NCBI GenBank assembly: GCA_033439295.1
Contig: JAVTLE010000014.1
Coordinates: forward strand, 248,001-312,000
Reading direction: 5' to 3'
DNA: 64,000 bases
Origin: Deuterostichococcus epilithicus
Taxonomy: Eukaryota > Chlorophyta > Trebouxiophyceae > Prasiolales > Stichococcaceae
Shown: one piece after another, positions 57,740-64,000 of the stretch
How the letters are laid out: the number at the start of each line of letters is the position of its first letter
Position numbering within the stretch: position 1 is the stretch's first letter
Translations under genes and position numbers: made by a program
The notes under the pieces: model-generated
The model's input: the letters and a program-made list of their open reading frames with translations, nothing else
Told to the model about the DNA's origin: nothing
The model's database searches: none

Positions 57740-60700
57740 ATGCCTTGCGCGGAAGGAGCGGAAAACATGGCATTGGCGCCCGACGACATGGTCATTGATG
57801 CCATGCTATCGGCGCCAACCTGGTGCCGCGGCGGACTCCAGCGGCTGACTGCCGGATCGAGCAATCGGCCACCCGGCAGCAGCATCCTGTATCAGCGGCA
57901 AGAGGCGACGCAGCGCAGCGTGCCGCAGGCGCAGCGGTACGCGGCGGCGGCAGTGCCCAAGGCGCCGCATGGCCGGCAGAGGCAGGCGCCCAAGCGTCCG
58001 GACCAACGGATGCTGCAGCGCAGGCAGCTCGTGTCGCTGCTTGACGCGGCGCAGAGCAGCGGCTCAGCTGGTCTTCCAGCAGCACAGCCAGGCACTGCCG
58101 TCGCCACAGGCCTTGGCACGGATGCAGCCGGTGACCCCGCCGGTGCCCTGCCAGCAGCCGTCATTCGACCGCCTGCAGACGCGCGCAAGCGCAATCTCAG
58201 CTTGCGGCTGCATCGGCGCGCGCCGAAGAAGACGGCCAGCAGCCTGCCTGACTTTACGGGTCCGGTAGCAGCGCCGAGGCGGGGCGCACAAGCAGAATTA
58301 CAAGCATCAGGAAGGCGACCAGCCGACGCAGTCCCGGCCCCGGCGCCGTTCCTGAAGCAGCAGCAGCAGCAGCAGCCACCAGCGCCAATGCCCCCACGAG
58401 ACGGGGCAGCAGCGCAGAAGCCAGGGCAGGACACACAGCCCGCCTTGGCAGCTGGGCCCCCATCCGCAATGGCGGAGGATGACGCACGCGTTTGGCCGTC
58501 GCTTCCCCAGAGGCAGTCCCCCACCCTGGAGGCGTTCCTTCAGCGTGCGCCGTCCGCAAGCACGGCAGCAGCAGTGTCGGCGCGTCCGCTCCGGCGGCCC
58601 CTGACACAGAAGTTGGTGCTCAGGTATGCAGTCAGCGACCTCACCTGCAGCTGCAGCTCACACTGTGTGTGCCGAAGTCAAATCGAACCCCGAGTGCTCT
58701 GCTGTCTCTGCACAGTGTGCGTCCCGCTATCCTCTTCCTGCTTCCTCGCCGTGCATACCTGCGGCTGCTGACGGTGTGTGTTTCGACATTTGTGGCAACA
58801 GGCACGCGCGCGACAGCGCCACCTCAGGCCGCACATCGTCCACCGCCCGCGCCTACCTGCAGCACCGCATGTGGGAGTCATATGAGCGGGCAAGGCGGAC
58901 CTTCATCACCTTGAACGCCCATCTTCTGTCCTTGTCTTGCGTAGCTTGATGTAGGACCAGCACCGCCATATCCGGCTGCTGGTGGTGTGGTAATGAAAGG
59001 ACCATGTATGCTTAGATCCCGACTGCGCGGAGGCATGAAGCAAAGCTGTCAAGACGCGCCCAGCAGCAGGGCAACTCGATGCGCGCCAGGTGCCCTTGGC
59101 TGCATCGCGCTGCTGCCTGCGAGACATCGCCCTAGCCCGATGGCACACCCTGCTCAGTGCATGGTGCGCAGCGCAGGTGGCGCAGGTAGACCCGTTCGAC
59201 CTCGACAGGGTGCCGCTCGTCGGCAGCAGGTGCGCGGCACTGCATCAACGACATGGGGGATTGCTGGTGGCGCAGGCCAGATTGCGGGTCGCAGCCTGCC
59301 ATCCCCTGTCGACACAGAACCCTGGCCAATTTTTTGTGCAGCTTTGCAACCGCTGCAAGGGTGGCGCCGGTGCATGCAGCTCAGGGTTGACGGGCAACCG
59401 CTGCTGCTTACTACCATTCCTATCATCATCTGCGACTCAGCGCAACGGGACTGCATAATGCGATGCCGCAGGTCACTAGGCTGGCCGCAGATGGGGGCCC
59501 TGGAGTGCATGCAGCTGAGCGGTGATGGGGCGCTGCTCGCCTGCTGCTCCGACGACGGCGTGCTGTCGCTGCTGGAGGCAGGCGCCCTTGCGCGGGCGCA
59601 TGGCACGCCCCGGATGTGCGCGCTTCACGGCACCTGGTCTCTGTCGCAGTTGCTGGGTGCTGTATGTGGTGATGCTGTTGGAAGCCCCGGCAAGCCGTCT
59701 ATCGCTGGGGCAGCTTCCAAGTGCGTGAGGCTTAGCTAGAGACAGTCAGTACGAGGATTAAACCACGAGCATGCAACATCGGCAGCGCCGGAGCCGTTGG
59801 CGCCTCACAGCTCGGCGACCGCGCCGGCACAGCCAGACTGCCAGGCAGTGCAACGAGTCCGTGAGCATAGTCAGTGTGCAGAACCTTAGTTTGCCGCTTT
59901 GGCTTGCAGGGGCGCCGGCAGCAGCGCGCTGCTGCTGCTGCAGCTGGAACGCTGCTGCGCCAGCCTGGCGTGGAACCCTGCGCTCGGCAGTGAGCTTGCT
60001 GGCACATCGCCGAATAGCGCGCAAGTGCACATCTACGACCTTGAGGCCACACACGTGAGGAGCGAGAAACCCTCTTTCAGCAACCCCTTGAGCACGAGCT
60101 CATTCCCAGCGTCGAGCCTGGGTCAGCAGGGCACAGTGACGGCGCACCTGGCAGGGGAAGGCACCGAATGCTGGGCTGCGAATGGTCGTTCAGTGTCAAA
60201 AGCACTACCGAGTGCAGCACGGAAATGTCTGCTCGGGCGGCCTGAAGATGGTGCCTCGTCGTCTCAGGGCAAGCCGTCGGCACGCTTCTGCCAGCAGCGG
60301 CCGCCGCCGCATCTGCTGGCGGCGGGCGCCGCGACCGGCGGCCTGGGTCCGGTGGCCTACCTGCCCGGCGGCCCGCACCACATCGCGGCGGCCGGCGCCA
60401 GTGGCATGGTGCGGCAGCAGTGCTACTCATCGCGCCTCAGCCAGGAGCTAGTGGCACTTGCAAGACGAGCTAGCGGCACTTGCGGCCTTTCACCTGTGAT
60501 GAGCTTTCCACCCGCCGCTGCCTGCACACATGCTGACAGAGCGACCCGGCAAAGATGCGGCATCACTGTTTTGATCACTGTGGGGTATCGAATGCATCGA
60601 TCCCATGCACAGGTTCTGCTGTGGGACGCCCGCCAGCGGCCGGCGCCCGTCGCGGTGTTGACGCCCGGCGCGCCCGTCGGCGCTATCACTTCCGCGCCGC

Positions 60701-62182
60701 AGCCGCAGCCAGACGGCGTCGCTCTCACCGTCGGCACTCGCAGCGGCGAGGTGCTCTTTTGCAGAGCACAGAGTCAAATGCTTTGGCAAGGCTCGTTCGG
60801 CTCGTCCAACCCCAGCCGTTGCTCATGCAGGCTGTCTCGCATCCACCCAGGCTTCTTTTGCGGCTGACCCTGCGGTGCAGCAGACGTGCTCCTGCAATTG
60901 CAATTGGAGGAGGCCGTTGCGTGCACAGCCGGATCTTTGTCAAGCAGTCGAGCGTACGGCTAACCGTCCGCTCATGCACCAGGTGCTGACGTGGGACCTG
61001 CGGGGGGGCCGCGCCGCGGCGCTGTGCTTTGGCGCCGCCGGCCCCTGCGGCANCGTACTCCTCCACCGCACGCCCCTGCGGCCGCTGCTGGGCTCGCTGC
61101 CGGGCCTCGCGGCGGAGGCGGGGCTGGCCCGCTGGCCCATGCGCTGCCTGGCCCTGGACCCGGCCGACTCCCGCCGCGCCGCCTTCGTTCTCTCCAACGG
61201 CTGGGCGGGTGCGGCCGGTGGACCCCACTCGAGTCTTCGTTCAGAAACATGGACTGACAAACCCGCCTTCACTTTCTCAGTGTCAGCCAGCAGCAGGTAC
61301 TGCACTCGGAACACGAGTGCACACGCCCTTGCCGCAGGTGCCTCGACAGCATGGGAGCCAGTGGCTGTGCCTGTGGGTTCTGTCCGGCGTCCTACATGCC
61401 TTGTCTGAGGCCCAATGAAGTGGCACTCCACGTGCCCTGCAGGCGTGCTGGACATGGGTGAAGAGGCGGTCACGCACCTGCACTGCGGCGGCTTTGCTGC
61501 CGGCTCGACGGCCGGCACCGGGCGGCAGGCCGGCTGGACTGCCGACGGGCGGTCCTTTGCCGTTGCTGGGGGCGGCAGTGACGGCTGCGTCCGCGTGCTG
61601 GACTTTAGTCCTGGCGGCGCCTCGCGCTGCGCTGTGGGTGCGGCACAACAGAACGTCCCCTTCTGCATGCCACCAGATGGTCAGGGGTGCCAGACGTCAT
61701 CGGTCCCATTGGCGAGGCGCGAGGCGTTCGAAACCGGGAGCCGCAAGGCTTGCAGGAACGGACGCGGAGTGCAGTTGCATTGCAAGTTGCACCTGTCATG
61801 CATGCTGCATGGTGGTGTTGCTTGCCAGACCGTCGGGTGCATCGGCAGGGGATAAACGCATGCACATGCCTGTGCAGGGAGGCGCGCCGAGGAAGGGGCC
61901 CAGCTGCCGACGGCGGCCACCATCTTCACGGCCAGGCTGGGGCGGGACGTGCTCGTGCACCCGGGCACGCAGGGCATCTTTGTCGGGGGGCCCGGCCGAG
62001 CGCTGTGCGTGCTGGGGCCGGCCGTCAAGAGCATGACGCGGGCGCAGCAGGAGGCTGGAGCCAGCTCGGCCAAGGAGCAGCTGCAGCTGGAGATGCAGGA
62101 TGCGGAGCGCCTTCTGCAGAGGGCCGAGGACCGGGCGCGGCGCCTGCGAGACCCGGTCGATTACCCCGGCGTGCCGGAGTAG
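57740..62182 (+). CDS. WD40-type protein with basic, Q/P-rich N-terminus
   Basis: No named family recognised. Exact exons: 57740-58623 (ATG), an exon starting 58802, 59177-59229. Approximate: 59493-59614, 59909-60054, 60297-60407, 60615-60751, 60983-61207, 61442-61640, 61879-62182 (TAG). The join 58802 to 59177 to 59493 is unresolved. Residues 1-295 are low complexity and basic (PKAPHGRQRQAPKRPDQRM; a Q7 tract). A helical segment follows (RAYLQHRMWESYERARRTFI). Next come propeller blades: ECMQLSGDGALLACCSDDGV, then LSLLEAG; SLAWNP with VHIYDLEATH; VLLWDARQRP, then TVGTRSGE; VLTWDLRGGRAAALCFGA; GRSFAVAGGGSDGCVRVLDF. The C-terminus is a helix (SSAKEQLQLEMQDAERLLQR). A propeller scaffold is inferred from the blade pattern. 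One N at 61053 lies in a coding exon. Confidence 0.7.
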
Positions 62183-62599
62183 GCGGAGCCAGCGGGCAGG
62201 GCCGGCACTGGCGGCAGCCGGAGGCGCGGGCGTGCAGGAGCCGACGTCCGATGGCATGGCGGCGTCGGGCGGGTCAGACAACTCTGACAACTTGCCCGCA
62301 TGCTGGATGTAATGGGTAAGCTGCTTCAAAGGTGTCCTGCGGATATGGAGTGTGATTGGCTCTTAAATTCCGCCTCGTGTTGGTGGGAACTTTGGCGGTG
62401 ATTAGGATGACTAACAGCCGATTCCATTCAGCTTCCTCAATTGCACATTTGGATGTGTTTGATGTGCAATAGCTAGCCCTAGCCCAGCCCCGTTTTGGTT
62501 CCTGCCATCATCTCTCAATTCCGGATAGATAAAACAGCATTTTCCCGTGTCGACGTTCCAGTACAGTTCCAAGGCCAATCCACTCCGAGCAGAGGCACC
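62183..62599. promoter_or_regulatory. intergenic region upstream of caleosin
   Basis: 417 bp, clearly AT-richer than the flanking coding sequence, between the WD40-type gene and the caleosin start. Presumed 3' untranslated region plus caleosin promoter. No specific element assigned. Confidence 0.45.
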
Positions 62600-63472
62600 A
62601 TGTACAAAGACGTCGAGAGCATCGTGCCGGAGGTGCCCATCACAAAGCAGCGCCCGCCGCCCCCAGTGAATGTCCTTGAAGAAAATCTCGGAGATGCCGG
62701 ACAGCCTCGCGCCAACCGAGCAGCCACCGTGGACCGGCCCGAGGGCAGCCCGGACAGGTCAGACGGCAAAGGGATGGAATCGTTGCGAGAAATGTAGCCT
62801 TGTTCACTGATCGAGCTTTGTAGGCAATTTGACCCTCAAATATGTCTTCATTGCGTTCTGTCAACTGATGGTTGTTCAGGTAAGCATCGGGGATGTGGAG
62901 CCGCTGCCGCTGGCATGCAAGACGCCGGCTTCACATGCACATACTGCCACTGATCTGATGGTGTCATACTGTCAAGTGATTTTGCATAACACTATTGGCT
63001 ACATCGTAACAGGCCGCGCAACCGGACGGTACTGCAGCAGCATGTGGACTTCTTCGACCGAGGCGGAGGCATCATCTACCCGTTGGACACCTACGCAGGT
63101 CCACACTGGAACGATCTCCATAGTGGTCTCCTACTGCCGTGGCTTATGGGGTCGACCAGGGCCTGCATGCAAATGAAGTTGCATGTGTATGGCTCCGGAT
63201 CAGGTCCTGACCGCAGGGTGGGCAATCCCTGCAGAGGCTCTGGTAGCCGAGAATGTCGACTCTTGTGTGCTAAACGTGCCGCAGGCTTCCGGAAGATCGG
63301 CTTCAACCCCATCGTCTCCTTCCTGGCGATGCCCGTCATTCACGGCCCCTTCTCCTGGCTGACGCAGAGCAGCTGGCTGCCAGACCCGTGGTTCGGCATC
63401 AACACGAACAACATCCACCAGTGGGCCCTTGCAGCTGCCGAAATGTTCTTGAAAGTTGCTGTGCACCTGAAT

Positions 63473-63519
<47 letters not shown>

Positions 63520-63897
63520 CACTGCTGTTTGAGCAGGTGCCGCCATGCGGCGCGGCGCCGTTCCAGCCGTCGGTGGCGCAAGGCCAATGCGAGGGTGCAT
63601 GCTGCTCGTCACCGATCGTGCAGGAGTCGTCCAGCCAAGGGAAAAATGACAGTGCATGGTGCGTCTAGGCGATGCACATGCATACGACCTACCCAGCCGA
63701 GCTCACATGTGCACCACCTCGGCTGGGTTCACAGGCGGGCAGGCACATTCAGCACTGCAGGGTCACCGCTCACGGCTGCTCCCTCCACTCATGACGGCAG
63801 GTTTGCCTGCGCGCAGGAGCAAGCATGGCAGCGACAGCGAGACATATGACACGGAGGGCCGCATGGTGCCGCAGAAGCTGGAGGAGTTCTTCAGCAA
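62600..63897 (+). CDS. CLO: caleosin (lipid-droplet peroxygenase), 3' end missing
   Basis: Caleosins are heme-containing lipid-droplet proteins with one EF-hand, many with peroxygenase activity. Exact exons: 62600-62757 (ATG), 63013-63098, 63285-63420, 63817-63897, all in agreeing phase. The first exon has VPITKQRPPPPVNVLEENL and the second RTVLQQHVDFFDR followed by a shortened EF-hand loop. The third reads FRKIGFNPIVSFLA, followed by the hydrophobic hairpin with Pro residues. The junction of exons 3 and 4 gives NNIHQSKHGSDSETYDTEGR, the conserved distal heme-His/KHGSDS motif. The last visible exon ends EEFFSK at a GTGAGC donor. The usual C-terminal region should follow past position 64000, so the in-frame TGA just after the donor is taken as intronic. 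The EF-hand is one residue short and lacks the usual acidic ligands (see findings). Confidence 0.93.
63473..63518. repeat. (CAG)n microsatellite in a caleosin intron
   Basis: About 15 uninterrupted CAG units within the intron between caleosin exons 3 and 4. It could supply cryptic CAG acceptor sites. Confidence 0.93.
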
Positions 63898-64000
63898 GTG
63901 AGCGCACCGCATCCCTGTGCTGCCTCCGCCCTGCCCCGGTACCCTTGTCTCTGTTGAGATCCGTCACCGTGGGCACGACAAGCAGCAAACTCTGAAACGA

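Noticed and set aside
63899-63901. In-frame TGA that would end caleosin at EEFFSK
   Set aside because: It sits inside a good GTGAGC donor, and caleosins normally continue past this point, so it is taken as intronic.

Overview
This is nuclear DNA from a GC-rich, intron-dense green alga, most likely a chlorophyte of the trebouxiophyte (Chlorella/Coccomyxa-like) kind. The case rests on gene content and structure. The genes include a plant-type GH51 arabinofuranosidase, a kinetochore scaffold, a caleosin, a BAT2/PRRC2 (MOS1-like) protein and a DnaJ ending in a CAQQ farnesylation box. Coding sequence is cut into exons of about 30-400 bp. Introns are short, nearly all end in CAG and very often begin GTGCG. 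Homopolymeric Ala/Gln/Pro tracts are common. Nothing prokaryotic, plasmid-like or viral was seen. No tRNA, rRNA, CRISPR array or intact transposon was recognised.

Layout. 1-1659 (+): 3' end of an alpha-L-arabinofuranosidase. 2196-14500 (-): a large multi-exon KNL1/Spc105/Spc7 kinetochore gene, with a PP1-binding RVSF motif, MELT-like repeats, coiled coil and RWD region. 14803-18898 (+): an unrecognised Cys-containing, coiled-coil protein that shares a 302-bp divergent promoter region with KNL1. 19317-20267 (-): four phase-consistent exons of an unrecognised gene whose 5' end is unresolved. 22810-24996 (+): a complete six-exon TspO/MBR-like (tryptophan-rich sensory type) membrane protein. 27284-32809 (+): a complete 15-exon secreted protein with propeller-like repeats and an HYR-like C-terminus. 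34157-41945 (+): a WD40 protein with an alpha-helical N-terminal half. 42677-47341 (-): a type I DnaJ. 48167-55249 (-): a PRRC2/MOS1-like protein with a very Q/G/P-rich C-terminal half. 55676-57037 (+): a complete five-exon YccF-domain membrane protein, divergent from PRRC2. 57740-62182 (+): a second WD40-type protein. 62600 to the window edge (+): a caleosin, missing its last exon(s).

Exon boundaries marked exact were checked for reading phase across every junction. Those marked approximate were read from in-frame blocks only. The genes do not form an operon or an obvious cluster. They are ordinary neighbouring nuclear genes for chromosome segregation, proteostasis, RNA-associated scaffolding, membrane function, cell wall and lipid droplets.

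The most unusual feature is structural. Several genes carry decayed copies of their own exons, often with the splice junction, inside the adjacent introns. The WD40 gene at 34-42 kb has at least six such sets, and the 14.8-18.9 kb gene and the DnaJ gene have others.
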